Assembly (NCBI RefSeq): GCF_039555335.1 | Contig: NC_092640.1 | Coordinates: forward strand, 32,047,887-32,111,886 | Direction of reading: 5' to 3' | Length of the DNA: 64,000 nt | DNA from: Amphiura filiformis | Taxonomy: Eukaryota; Echinodermata; Ophiuroidea; Amphilepidida; Amphiuridae | Shown here: positions 1 to 10,578 of the stretch, piece after piece | Numbering within the stretch: position 1 is the first letter of the stretch | Layout of the letters: each line of letters opens with the position of its first letter | Position numbers and translations under genes: made by a program | The notes under the pieces: generated by a model | Told to the model about the DNA's origin: nothing | The model's database searches: none | The model's input: the letters and a program-made list of their open reading frames with translations, nothing else

Positions 1-155
1 GCATGGAAGACATGGCCTCAATCTCCCACACAGGGGGTGTAGATTTCAAATGGAGTCATCCATTCAGGTAACCCCATTTGAAATTCACACTTCTGTGTGG
101 AAGATTAAGTCATGTCTTCCACAGGGGGTGTATTGATTTCAACTGGAATAGCCTA
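1..155. mobile_element. Hairpin MITE, family A (cut by window start)
   Basis: Non-autonomous foldback element. Its arms pair a segment reading 'cacagggggtgtagatttca' with later inverted segments, and it ends in 'tggaatagcc'. At least seven related copies lie in this window (29.8, 43.7, 44.2, 51.0, 54.2, 58.6 and 60.1 kb). The left arm is missing because the window begins inside the element. No coding capacity is visible. Confidence 0.8.
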
Positions 156-630
156 TTGCGCATGATAATTCATTAATAACCTGTCATTATTAATTGTTTC
201 CTGCATTTACATTATAGGCATTAGAAGCATTTATTTGTTTCTATTACTATTATAATATGGACCACAAAACCAAAGATAATATTATACTCTTTTTAGGCAA
301 AGTAAAAATAAAACATGTTTCTTGTCCAGGTTTTGGAAAAATAGGAGGAAGAGGGCTTTTTATTTTTTATTTTTTATTGAAAAAATGCCCTATATTGCCC
401 TATTTAGACGCTTATATCCTTTTTATATAGCGTAAAGATTAGAAGCTGAAAAACATGAAGAGGCTTTTTTTATTTTGTTGATTTGAGATGCCAACCCCTC
501 TGGTCATCACAAAACACTTCACAAATGCTTCTAATACTATTGTAAAGGCTTATAAGAAGAAGTTGCAACTTCTCTAGTATCTTTACAAAAAGTTATATCT
601 TGGTGTAGATTATTCATCCAGTAGTTCAAA
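156..630. other. No gene seen
   Basis: AT-rich non-coding DNA with T-rich runs. I see no exon, tRNA or element ends here. Confidence 0.5.
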
Positions 631-738
631 ACATTATTTTGTAAATTAAATGAAATACTGGAACTAAAATTTGCAACTAAAGTGAGTTGCAAATTTTAGT
701 TCCAGTAGGCCTATTTGATTTAATTTACAAAATAATGT
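631..738. repeat. Long hairpin
   Basis: Inverted repeat of about 50 nt per arm. The left arm runs from 'acattattttgtaaattaaa' into 'actggaactaaaatttgcaa'. The right arm is the near-perfect reverse complement, interrupted by a short unmatched insertion. The loop is a few bases. It probably remains from a foldback element. Confidence 0.75.
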
Positions 739-1249
739 TTACAAAAAGTTATGACAGAAAGATTGCAAAATAAAAAGAAAAATGCAAATCTTTAAAAAAA
801 AAAAGGAAGCAGGAGGGGACGAGAAACATGTTTTTTTTATTTTCTTGGCCTTACCATGCTTACCTAAGCTTTGATTTTTTCTCAGCTCTATACATGCTAT
901 AATAATTCTACTCCACACTATTATGGTGCATGCTAATTGTTTATCAATTAATACCATGTTCAGTATTAGGCCTAATATCAAACCATCTTAGATCATACTA
1001 TGACTGTTATTTATCATTTTATGATACTTGGTAATCATTATTATTTGTTTATTTATTCTTTTCTTTCGATCTATCTTTCAGTTACTTTATGAAATATTGT
1101 CAAACTATAAATAATGATGAGTCATCATTGCGTGCTATTATGTATCAGTACAAAAATTCCCGTGTTTTTTAAAGGCATGTTTTGGTCTCCAATTTGCATG
1201 ATGCACCAACTGTGTGCATATTGCAATTATGTCTGTGGAGAGGCTTTAC
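739..1249. other. No gene seen
   Basis: AT-rich sequence. The short minus-strand open frame here translates to low-complexity Phe/Lys-rich sequence and does not look coding. Confidence 0.5.
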
Positions 1250-1645
1250 AGTAGGCCCTAAAGCCAAGAATTCTCCGCGTTGCGGAAATTCCGCGAAAAT
1301 CGCGGAATTCGGAGGTAAAGCGAAAAACGCATTTCTGAGAAAACAATATAAAAAATAAGCAAAAATGACCTAGAATTGAAAAGAAATAAATAAAATACTA
1401 AATGAAATGGGTCTTCAAAATTCATCAAAATAAAGTAAAATCCGTCATAGATTTGCCGTACAACGCGCCTGTCCTACCTCCCATTCCAGCCATGATGCCC
1501 AATCACCCATCCCAACTTTGCAACATCGCAATGATCGTCACATTGGCCGGGCTGCAAAAATGTGCTAAAATTACAAAGCGGAGAAAAGCGGAATTTAGCA
1601 TTTGTAAAGCAGACAATTCTTGGCTTTACTTTACAGGCATCAGCT
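1250..1645. repeat. Possible short terminal-inverted-repeat element
   Basis: The segment 'aaagccaagaatt' near the left side recurs inverted as 'aattcttggcttt' near 1614-1626. Both are followed inward by CG-rich 'ggaaattcc/ggaattt' sequence. The match is short and no target-site duplication is clear, so this is tentative. Confidence 0.35.
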
Positions 1646-2136
1646 GGCGGTTGATGTAACAGCAGACATTTTGTGACGTGGTATATCAAAAAGAGACACT
1701 TTTGGGCAGGTTATAAATTTTGAGTGTTTTACATATTTTAAATATAGAGATATTTTGCTCCACAACGCCGTTTTCCCCAATGAGGTCGGACATTCCTATC
1801 AGCGAAGATATTGAGTTCGTAAGTTATGGTATTATCAAATTGGAAAATATTATTGACAATGTTGAGAGTAAGAATTACCTCGAAAAATGTTTTTTAAAAA
1901 ATACAAGATGCCAGTTATATTCCGGTCTGAAACTATCAGACAATATTTTAAACATGATTAACATCACAAATTTGCAAGAAACCCAAACTGTGAAAAATAT
2001 CACCCCCGGGCAGATTTTTTGCAATTTCTCCATTACGACCCTGCCCAAAAGTGTCTCCTTTCGATATACCACGTCACATTTTAGTATTTATTTACCTTAA
2101 ACAAAACAAAAACGATCGAAAGAAGCAAATATAAGC

Positions 2137-2208
2137 GCCTCCATAGCTCAGTGGTTAGAGCACTGGTCTCGTAAACCAGTGGTCGTGAGTTCGACTCTCA
2201 CTGGAGGC
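2137..2208 (+). tRNA. tRNA-Thr (CGT)
   Basis: A 72-nt cloverleaf folds cleanly. The acceptor stem GCCTCCA pairs perfectly with TGGAGGC. The anticodon stem CTGGT/ACCAG encloses the loop CTCGTAA, giving anticodon CGT, which reads the threonine codon ACG. The T stem GTGAG/CTCAC encloses TTCGACT. Box A (TAGCTCAGTGG) is canonical, and box B lies in the T arm. No intron is seen. A TTCTTTT tract just downstream can serve as the polymerase III terminator. It faces the second tRNA-Thr copy at 2896-2967, and the two share flanking sequence. Confidence 0.93.
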
Positions 2209-2895
2209 TTATTCTTTTATGCTTAGTTATTATTTATCAATTTTCTAACAAGATGGGGAACAAAAAACAAGGCTCCTATTTTGTTAAAATGATCTCCCAA
2301 AAACATAATTATTTGACATTTGTACCTGGGCATTTGTAGGACAAGGAATTCTCATTTTGTTTTGTTTTCCTACGAATTGACAAAAAAGTCACAAAATTGG
2401 TACAATTGACAAAATGGGAGAAATTAAAACATGACGAATTGGATTTGAATGCATGTATGAATTACATTTTTTACGCAGTTTTTATAACTTATTCATTGTA
2501 GTCTATATATTCAGAAACAGCTAAAAATGACATGTGTGGGGAATATAGTTTGGGAGTGCCGGATCTCTAATGATGTCCTTATTAGTTCATTTCACAAATC
2601 AATATTGTGCGATTTCATAAAGAATAGATTCTTATTTGTTTTCCATAAAAGTGTTTTTAGTAATTTTCACTGATCAAATTATGTCCTCTTTCGAGCCAAC
2701 AAATGAAGTAAAACATACTGACAAAGAAAACTGCTTTTAATTCTATCCTTAGAGCTCCTTATCCTATGCCCAGGTACAAATGTCAAATATGTTTTTGGGA
2801 GATCATTGATAGTAACTTTGACAAAAAAAGCGTCTTTTTTTCTTCTTTTTTTCGCCACCTTGTCAGATAAATAATAAATAAGCATAAAAGAAGAA

Positions 2896-2967
2896 GCCTT
2901 CAGTGAGAGTCGAACTCACGACCCCTGGTTTACGAGACCAGTGCTCTAACCACTGAGCTATGGAGGC
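2896..2967 (-). tRNA. tRNA-Thr (CGT), second copy
   Basis: A near-identical copy of the upstream tRNA in opposite orientation. The anticodon arm is unchanged (anticodon CGT). The acceptor stem has one C-A mismatch because the 3' strand reads TGAAGGC instead of TGGAGGC, and the variable loop starts GGG instead of TGG. Boxes A and B are intact, and a TTCTTCTTTT tract follows. The mismatch could lower stability or mark early decay, so whether it is functional is uncertain. The palindromic flanks show it arose by inverted duplication. Confidence 0.88.
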
Positions 2968-3352
2968 GATTACATTTACTTCTTCCGATCGTTTTTGTTT
3001 TGTTTATAGTAAATACTAAAATGTGATGTGGAATATCGAAAGGAGACACTTTTGGGCAGGATCGTAAATGCAGAAATTGCAACAAATCTGCCGGGTGATT
3101 TTTTTTCACAATTTGGGTTTGTTGCAAATTTGTGATGTTATTAATGTTTAAAATATTTTCTGATAGTTTCAGACCGGAATATAACTGGCATCTTGTACTT
3201 TTTAAACATTTTTCAAGGTAATTCCTACTCTCAACATTGTCAATAATATTTTTAAAGGCCGATATCTCATCATTTTCAATTTTATAATACCATAACTTAC
3301 GAACTCAATATCTTCGCTGATAGGAATGTCCGATTTCATTGGGGTTGTCGGT

Positions 3353-4684
3353 AGAGATATCACGTGATTTTATAACGACTAACAAATAATCACAATAGAC
3401 TGCTCGCAAGCATAGTCTTAACTTTTTATCAAAAGTAAAGAGATCATTTGTGATTTGCTCCATCGAAGCCATCATTTTTCTCTAATTTCTTTATACTTTT
3501 TGCATGATGGTGTATTAAAATACCACGTAAAAGATTAAACCAGAAGTGCTTTAATTTCAGAAAAATTCAGATGTGTTCATCGATCGAACGATTGCTGACA
3601 CGTCTCGTGCATGCAGTATAAACTACTGCGTGTTATCATGTTTATATGTCCCAGCTGCGTGAAGCCCCGCTCATAATAACGATTGGCGCATACGCATTGA
3701 CGATAATTATTATTATTATTATTCATTTGTTGGCTCGAAATTAAAAGAGGACATAATTTCATATAAACATGATAAATGGGTCATAAATATGTTTAGGTTT
3801 TGGCCAAATCAACGTATAATAACATTTGAACATGTTGAATATCGGGTTATATAAATGTATACGTTTACAGCAACACTAAAACAACATTTTAAAATTGCGT
3901 CAACACTAAAATAACATGAAATGTTTTGCAACAAGTTTTCAAAATATGTTTGACAAAACGTTTTACACCCTTCATTTACCCTTAATATAACCCTACATCG
4001 GTAAAGCGTGTTAATGCCCTGTTCATACACCCTTTATCATGTTTATGTAACCCGACATTTCAAAACGTTTTCTGTAAAACAGTTTGTATTTGCTAGCAAA
4101 CTGTGTTATTTATTTATTGTTTGAACCGCTTTATACCATCTAGGTATCATAAAAACTAAAAATAACTTGGTATGACCCTGGGGAAAGTTCATAGTGTCGT
4201 TTAGATGACTTCATATTCCTTAATATTTTACAGGGTTTATTCCCAAATTTAATATGTTTGTCTCTTTCCCAGTCTTCCAAATCCTTAACACGCACCATTA
4301 CTGATAGTCTAATGCACTAATCAAAACGGTTTGCGAAGAGGCAACGTGTATATATTATAGAGAAAAAAGTTCATTCTGACCAGGAACTCCCAAATTTCCC
4401 GCCAATATTGGCCGTCACAAACGAATGCAATATCAACATGGAAATGGCGCCAAAACAGTGCAACCGCCAATGTTAGGAATCATAAGAGCATGGCACAAAT
4501 TACATGCATATTACCATACGATAGCATACAATGTACTTCTGGGGATAACCCGAAGTACAGTCATAGCCGTTGCTTTCTTTTTATTTTTAGTGGACAGATA
4601 TCCAGGGGTGGGCAGGTTTGCTTCGGACATGCGGTCAATAATCTTAAGTTGTATCCAAATCCAAGAAGCTCCAAAAGGAGAACC
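3353..4684. other. No gene seen; (ATT)n tract
   Basis: AT-rich sequence. A short (ATT)n microsatellite lies near 3703-3722. The stretch 3820-4100 is rich in 'aaaacattt/aaaacgttt' words, like a decayed element of the family at 44.7 kb, but no ends could be defined. Confidence 0.45.
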
Positions 4685-5112
4685 AATTCTCGCTATTCGC
4701 AATAAGGGCGCCGCCAGCGGTTTGCGATGTAATCGTGATGTATCATGGGAAAATCGTGATGTATCATGGGAAAAGGTCGACATCCAAGTCCGCGCAATAC
4801 GAATATTACCATGCTATTACATAGCAACACGTGACAATATTTTTCAGTTTGTCAATATAACGGTATTACACGCAAATCGATAGAGAACAAATTAATTGTG
4901 CACATTTCAAATCACATTATTAAGTATTATTGAGTATCGAGTCGCGTGTAACACCTTTATTTTGACAAACTAAAAAATATTGTCACGTGTTCCTATGTAA
5001 TAGCATGGTAATATTCGTATTGCGCGGACTTGGATGTCGACCTTTTCCCATGATACATCACGATTACATCGCAAACCTGCTGGCGGCGCCCTTATTGCGA
5101 ATAGCGAGAATT
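4685..5112. mobile_element. Foldback MITE with ~185-bp arms
   Basis: The two ends are complementary. The left reads 'aattctcgctattcgcaata' and the right reads 'tattgcgaatagcgagaatt'. The arms stay matched almost to the centre (~4880 and ~4930). The left arm alone carries a tandem duplication of a 20-bp unit containing 'cgtgatgtatcatggga', so the arms are asymmetric. An open frame starting at 4425 runs into it but is explained by the repeat. Confidence 0.85.
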
Positions 5113-5267
5113 CTAGAGTCAGTTATATTATAGTGGTTATGTGGATCCAAATATTGGCTGTTGCAATTCATGATGATTCCAAGTGGTCTTAGTTTGTAAA
5201 ATAATATCATATCATAGTGATCTTTCTTCGAATGTATATGATAAACGAAGTTCATAAGCTAGGACTC
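5113..5267. other. Short non-coding gap
   Basis: Nothing recognised. Confidence 0.4.
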
Positions 5268-5582
5268 CCCGGGGTACTCAAGTTTGGTTTTGGTAGGGAC
5301 GTGCCGCTGAGATTTTGGAAGTGGACCCATAAATATACCAATTTTTCAAGAAATTTTGACCCATTGATATACCAAAAGTCAAAATCTTTGGCCGAATTTA
5401 ACCAAAATTGTCTTAGTTTTTACAAATTTTCCCAAAATTTTGGGAAAATTTTGAAAAAAAGGACCCATTCATATACCAAAATAGGCTTTGAAAAAGGGGT
5501 CATTGATATACCAGAAGGCCGAAAATGCTACCCATGTTTGTGGCACGTCCCCGTATGGTCATTTGTACTGAGTACCCCCCCG
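5268..5582. repeat. Element with CCCGGGG...ACTC ends, ATACCA-rich body
   Basis: Bounded by 'ccggggtactcaagt' on the left and 'actgagtacccccccggg' on the right, which are inverted relatives. The body repeats a 'gacccattgatataccaaa' motif several times in both strong and degenerate forms. The same end type bounds 27487-28660, and a remnant is at 57.9 kb. The superfamily is unclassified. The 152-residue open frame across it is a by-product of the internal repeats. Confidence 0.65.
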
Positions 5583-5810
5583 GGACTTTCTCAGAGGGGG
5601 CAAGGGCAGGGCAACTTTCAAGCGGGAACAAAAAGGAACAATGTGATGAGCTGTGATGAAAATGGTCAAAAATGAATTTCTTCTTCTTCTTATCATGTCC
5701 ACGCTAGATATTGTGTTTCAGCCAAAGCTGGGCACAACTCTTAGCAATATCATTGTTCTCTGCAAGATCCTAAGCTTTGCATTCTTGCTCCATGGAGGAC
5801 ATCGCAATAC
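5583..5810. other. No gene seen
   Basis: Nothing recognised. Confidence 0.4.
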
Positions 5811-6109
5811 GCTGGCGAAGTTACGTAATTAATCGGATTAATTACCATAGCAATAGGTTAAAACAATTTTGAACATATCGCGCTGCACTACAAGCAGGTT
5901 ACACTAATCACCTGTGTATGTCCGCAATCATTGATTGAATACAATACTGGTCTTTTCAAAGATACTAATCTTACAGGTGCAAGTGATCAGCATGATATGG
6001 TTCAATGCAGAGGTACCGCGTGAACGTTTCAGTGTAGCGCGGTATATTCAAAAATTGTTTTCACCTATTGCTATGGTAGTTAATCCGATTATTACGTAAC
6101 TTCGCCAGC
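5811..6109. mobile_element. MITE with ~70-bp terminal inverted repeats
   Basis: The left end 'gctggcgaagttacgtaa' and the right end 'ttacgtaacttcgccagc' are reverse complements. Complementarity continues inward through 'ccatagcaataggt'. The interior (~150 bp) is non-coding. No clear target-site duplication was found. Confidence 0.85.
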
Positions 6110-6932
6110 CTATAGTTGCTGGTTTGTGGTTCAGTTCCTTCAGTTTCACATACGCAGGTCACATCTTTGGTGTTTAGTTAAACCCACTTTTTGATAATCA
6201 CTTTACAATGGACTAAAAAGTACGAAAATAACATAAAAATATATTGAATATCAGAACGGCCAGCATACCATGAGTGGCAAGGGCAAGGCTTCTCACAGAG
6301 AGTCAGCTTCCCCTTCCCCTTTGCCCCACGGGTACCCCACTGAAGCTAGGAGATGTTCTTATTGGTTTTAAACATAGTTGCGTAACTTGCGTATCCTCGT
6401 TCCTTTATTTAACCTCAAACTCTGAAACAGTTTGATTAAAACTAACAAGTTTTTGTTTCTCTTACAGATCTTTGTCACAAGGTAAACGTCCGTAATATTT
6501 AAATATGTGATTTTTTATAATTAACCAGTGTTTAATTGTCTCATAGTTGAATGAAGTACGCCACATGGGATTAAAAGTGTGATGCTGACGTCATCACGCC
6601 GTGAGCAGGTTAATTGTGTTATCTGTTTATCATAATCATGCAAACCGTCACTACTTTATTTTAAGGTTGAAATCAGTACCAACTGTAGCACATGCGCCGC
6701 TAAAGGAGGGGGTTTCATGGAGGAGGGTGGCTTTTAAACCCCACGCCACCTCCCGCCAAAACAATATGGGACAATTCTACTATTTTGTATAAAAAAGTGC
6801 CAACCTTTAGGAATACTTTATAACTCGTAATTTGGAATAATCTGTATTTTTGTGCAGGTTTTATGGAGTTCATTAACAGTAACACCACACTACAGTATTA
6901 TTGTGTCCTTTTATTTAAGAGAGTGACGATGA
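6110..6932. other. No gene seen
   Basis: Mixed non-coding sequence. A 63-residue plus-strand frame at 6601-6792 has no recognisable motif. Confidence 0.45.
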
Positions 6933-6981
6933 CCGTATTTGCCGCCATAACCCTAACCCTAACCCGTTCCGGCAAATACGG
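6933..6981. repeat. Hairpin with telomere-like loop
   Basis: Twelve-base perfect arms (ccgtatttgccg / cggcaaatacgg) enclose a loop containing 'ccctaaccctaaccc', the metazoan telomere hexamer. A second, larger hairpin with a telomere-like loop is at 63385-63547. Confidence 0.75.
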
Positions 6982-7195
6982 CTACCTCTCTACTGATAAA
7001 GAATATTTATAAAACTTCAATATGTCGAGGCCCGATGACCTTTTCCCAAAACTCAAAGACCCGTTTGGAATAAAGGCCTAATAGTTCCGATATTGATGGA
7101 GGATCCCCAAACGAAATAACTGCCCTACTTGCTTTCTTACCAAATCTTATAATTGACACTCGGAGAACATTGATTTCCTTTTAGTCTCATTTATC

Positions 7196-7471
7196 ACTGC
7201 AAAAACAGCAGAGCAACACTTTAATAAACACTTTAAAAAACATTAATAGCTAAGGTTTGTACAGTGAAGGTATAGGGGTGTTAATATATTAACACTAAAA
7301 CGGGTAAAAAATATGAAGATGTTTATGTTATTTTTAACACAATCTTGCTTTAAAAAACAAACATCTTCATATTTTTTACGTGTTATTGTGTTTATAAATT
7401 AACACCTCTAAAACCCTTAGCCGAAAAAGTGTTCAAGTTTCCATTAAGTGTTGCTCTGCTGTTTTTGCAGT
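7196..7471. mobile_element. Foldback MITE (ACTGCAAAAACAGCAG ends)
   Basis: The left end 'actgcaaaaacagcagagca' is matched by its exact reverse complement at the right end. Complementarity continues inward with breaks to a centre near 7345, where 'aaaatatgaagatgtt' pairs with 'aacatcttcatatttt'. It has no coding capacity. Confidence 0.88.
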
Positions 7472-7889
7472 ACTCAATAAGAACACATTAAAAAAGGATA
7501 TACACCATAATCATAACGAAGTAATAGCTTTCTCAATGCAACCAGAATATACCCACACGATGTCCTGCAATGACCTTTTTACATCTCTTTCAATGACATC
7601 ACAAGCCTATCATTCCTGTCCATGTTGCCACATTGATTTATGATTTGGGCATCTCCTTACCCTCTTTAGGTAACAAACAAGCTCCATATCTTTTTCTCCA
7701 AGCATAGCGCATACGGATCTGAACTAAAAGCTCCTTTGCTTCAACCGTTAATTCGGTCAGCAACCTATAGCTTCTTATAAACATGATATAAACCAAGCCC
7801 ATGGTCACAGTGATATTGCTTGTAGGAGGCTGCTACTGACTATTACCAATCATGATTCACCTTGAACTATTAAGCAGTTAAGTTAGTTT
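7472..7889. other. No gene seen
   Basis: Nothing recognised. Confidence 0.4.
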
Positions 7890-8287
7890 AATTTATAAGG
7901 CGTTTGACTATGGTGCGAGAGGTTGTGGGTTCGAACCCTGGCGGTGGTTTAGTACGCTCTCGTGGAAAATTGTGTTAGCTTGAAATTCCCTTGGACAAGG
8001 AACGTACTGCTTATTGTCTCGTTGTAACCCGTATGAAACTCGTGGAGATGATTCTGGTTGCGAAGGTCAATTGTGGAATGTCTAGGGTGTGCGCTCTTGA
8101 AGCTGCAAAGTCCCTGTCCCGGAATGGTTGTTAAATGGTCTGTGGAATAATATGGGGCCGAAGTCGTCAGCGACAACCTGTAAAGTGTGCTGAGGCTAGT
8201 GCATCAACGTCTAGGCGTTGTGCATAGTGCACTCTAAATCATTGTGCTATTTGTATTTATTTATTTATTTATTTATTTACTTATTTT
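7890..8287 (+). mobile_element. tRNA-derived SINE with (TATT)n tail
   Basis: A polymerase III box B 'ggttcgaaccc' lies at ~7929-7939, preceded by a degenerate tRNA-like 5' part. A tRNA-unrelated body of about 280 bp follows, and the element ends in a (TATT)n microsatellite at 8254-8287. This layout (tRNA head, body, simple-repeat tail) is that of a SINE. It is unrelated in body sequence to the SINE family at 13.0, 22.0 and 30.0 kb. Confidence 0.72.
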
Positions 8288-9300
8288 TTGTGTGTAAAAA
8301 ACATATCGGACGAAAACTGTCATTTTGCTATTTGAACATCTGCAGAGACTCGACTGGGCAGTGTCCAGTTTCTTCAGATGTTCAAATCACTATTACTGAT
8401 TACCTGAAGTCACCAGTTACTTAGTAGTTTTGTTGGGAATGTGTTGGGACCACAGACAATGACAGAATTATTTTGAAGACTCTTTTTTATCTGGTATCTC
8501 ATGTTCATTGATGGTGAAGGCATTAAAATTGAATACAGTCCTGCAGAGTGTCCAGCGGTCGACACGGGGTTGATGCATATTAAATATTGGTTTTTTAGTC
8601 TAGCTCCAGAATGCTCCTGTTGTGCTGCCCATCCGTGTCTAGTTGTTTTGGCACAGGAACCTTTTGCAATATAGTCATGAATTGAAGGTATTCAAAGTCC
8701 ATTTTGATATTTTGATCCTAACACCGACACACTTCAGTCAACCCAACCTTCACACAAGCACGTATACAATCTACCGACCTTCACCAACTACTTAAGTTTA
8801 CAACCTTCACCAACTGTTAATTCAGACTACTCATACCTGCACTGATTGCTTTAGTCTACATACCAAACTTTACATTCAATGGTATTCAAATGGCCGAACT
8901 CTTCAGTTGGAGGCAACGTAACCCGATTCGGCTGCTTCTGCCACCCTCTTACACAGGCGTCCCACAAAACTTCTGCTCAAACCTAATTCACGTAACCCTG
9001 GTGACATAATGTAGCAATGAACGCTCTGCGTCCGAATTCAAAAGGATTACACGCTACTTTCCACTCTCTGTCTTCGCAATCTGCTCGTAACTCTGCATCC
9101 TTAGCATACTTCCGCCCAAACTTCCTCTTTAGATGTTCTTAAGGAAAAGTTTAGCTCTCCAAAGATTTCTTGCCATTCAGATACTGACTTCTGACCTTGA
9201 ATTGTCTTTTATAACATCAGAACATAATTAGATAGCAATGTTTTCTTTCTATACAATACTTTCTAAACAATACATTAAGCTGTAATCAGGACCCTGACAG
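8288..9300. other. No gene seen
   Basis: About 1 kb of non-coding sequence. The part 8710-9200 is C- and A-rich (repeated 'accttcac' words). It holds no open frame of useful length and no recognised ends. Confidence 0.45.
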
Positions 9301-9452
9301 TGAGTTCAGAGGTTTGTTACTGCGGGCATGGAAGCGGCCATTGACCCTGTCATCGCGTATCAGGAACTACCGGTCGCGTACGGCGCACTTGAATGCGCCC
9401 TATACGCGTTATTGATCGCGTAGGACGCTTGTGCTGGCGACGCGTTCGTTAG
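9301..9452. other. CpG-dense block
   Basis: The block contains many CpG dinucleotides in runs such as 'cgcgtacggcgcac' and 'cgacgcgttcg', in sharp contrast to its AT-rich surroundings. No open frame is visible. It could be the edge of a GC-rich repeat or an unmethylated island. Confidence 0.45.
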
Positions 9453-9923
9453 GGGCGCACACCACCAATTCAGCGTCCCATTGAAACACACGTGAAAACA
9501 CGCCTTTTCTATGCGCGATTTTAGGCCTTTTCGGCAACAAATTGATTACAAAAGTACTACCAATCGATTGCAAATCGATGAAAATTTAATATATGTTTCA
9601 ATGTACGGGTAGTCTTGTGATTAATTTTTGAGATATAGGCGCTTAAACAGCACCATGACCATTTTCGACCCCTTCTATACCCTGAAAACCCGTTTCTGGC
9701 CATTTTTCAATCCGCGGGCCTACTTTATTCAAAAATTGTGTTTTGCAACTTTTTGTGCGATCCAAATTCATGTATAGGTCTCAATCTTTTATTTAAGCTA
9801 TAACATGCTTCTCGTTTTGATTACAAATCCACAGAGAGGCCCAAACTACCAAAAAATTATTCTGTTTTTACCGGAACTCATTAGGGTTACACAAATGGCA
9901 CATTGATTTGGTGGTGTGCGCCC
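9453..9923. mobile_element. MITE copy 1, GGGCGCACACCACC ends, TTAG duplication
   Basis: 471 bp. The ends 'gggcgcacaccacc' and 'ggtggtgtgcgccc' are perfect inverted repeats. The element is flanked on both sides by TTAG (9449-9452 and 9924-9927), a 4-bp target-site duplication. The body is non-coding and shared with the copy at 10106. Internal landmarks include 'cgattgcaaatcgatgaaa' and 'accggaactca'. Confidence 0.9.
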
Positions 9924-10105
9924 TTAGCACCCCGGCGACCCACGCGTTGCAGTTAGCACAGTCCTGTTCACACCCTATGACAGCTCCCATACGTGTGATT
10001 CGCGGAATTTTATTTTCAGGCTCTGTAGCGTGCAAATTTGGCTGGTCCGTTTTTTACAGTGGGGACCTGCTGTAATGTTTTCAGACAGTTTTCTTGACAG
10101 CTTCA

Positions 10106-10574
10106 GGGCGCACACCACTAAATAATTGCCCCATTGAAATACGTGTAAAAACACCAGTTTTATTTGCTCGTTTTGAGGCCTTTTCGGCGCTTTCTGAGAA
10201 ATTTAAGGATAACCAGTCGATTGCAAATCGATGAAAGTTTAACATATGTTTCAATGTATGGGTAGTCTTCCGTCTCGTTTTCCCGGTAGGAGCCGCTAAA
10301 CAGCGCCCTCACTGTTTTTGACATGCTCTCATGACTGTAAACCCGTTTCTCCCCATTTTTAATACGCGGACCTATTTTCTCGATAATTATAAAATGCGAC
10401 TTTTTAGTGATTCAAATTCATGCACAGGCTTTACACTTTTATTTAAGCTATAATTCGCTACTCTTTCTGATTATTAGTCCAAAGAGCAGCCCATTATACC
10501 TCAAAAACTTTCTGTATTTTACCGGAACTCAGTAGGGTTGCACAAATGGCGCATTGATTTAGTGGTGTGCTCCC
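10106..10574. mobile_element. MITE copy 2, same family, TTCA duplication
   Basis: 469 bp in the same orientation as copy 1 and separated from it by 182 bp. It starts 'gggcgcacaccacta' and ends 'tagtggtgtgctccc', and is flanked by TTCA at 10102-10105 and 10575-10578. The different 4-bp duplications show that the two copies inserted independently rather than arising by tandem duplication. Confidence 0.9.
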
Positions 10575-10578
10575 TTCA

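Larger units (their letters stand above)
1750..3352. repeat. 1.6-kb palindrome carrying two tRNA-Thr genes
   Basis: About 600 bp on the left (to ~2350) is repeated in reverse complement on the right (from ~2752), leaving a centre of roughly 400 bp. The matched stretch starts outside the tRNAs (for example 'cctatcagcgaagatattga' and its complement near 3308-3327), passes through both tRNA genes, and continues inward for over 100 bp (for example 'gatctcccaaaaacat' on both sides). The arms differ by scattered substitutions and small indels, so the duplication is not brand new. Confidence 0.85.

Noticed and set aside
4425-4883. 152-residue open frame
   Set aside because: Much of it lies in the left arm of the foldback element at 4685-5112. 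It shows no domain, and its composition fits chance.
5217-5675. 152-residue open frame
   Set aside because: It is created by the internal repeats of the 5268-5582 element and has no recognisable protein motif.
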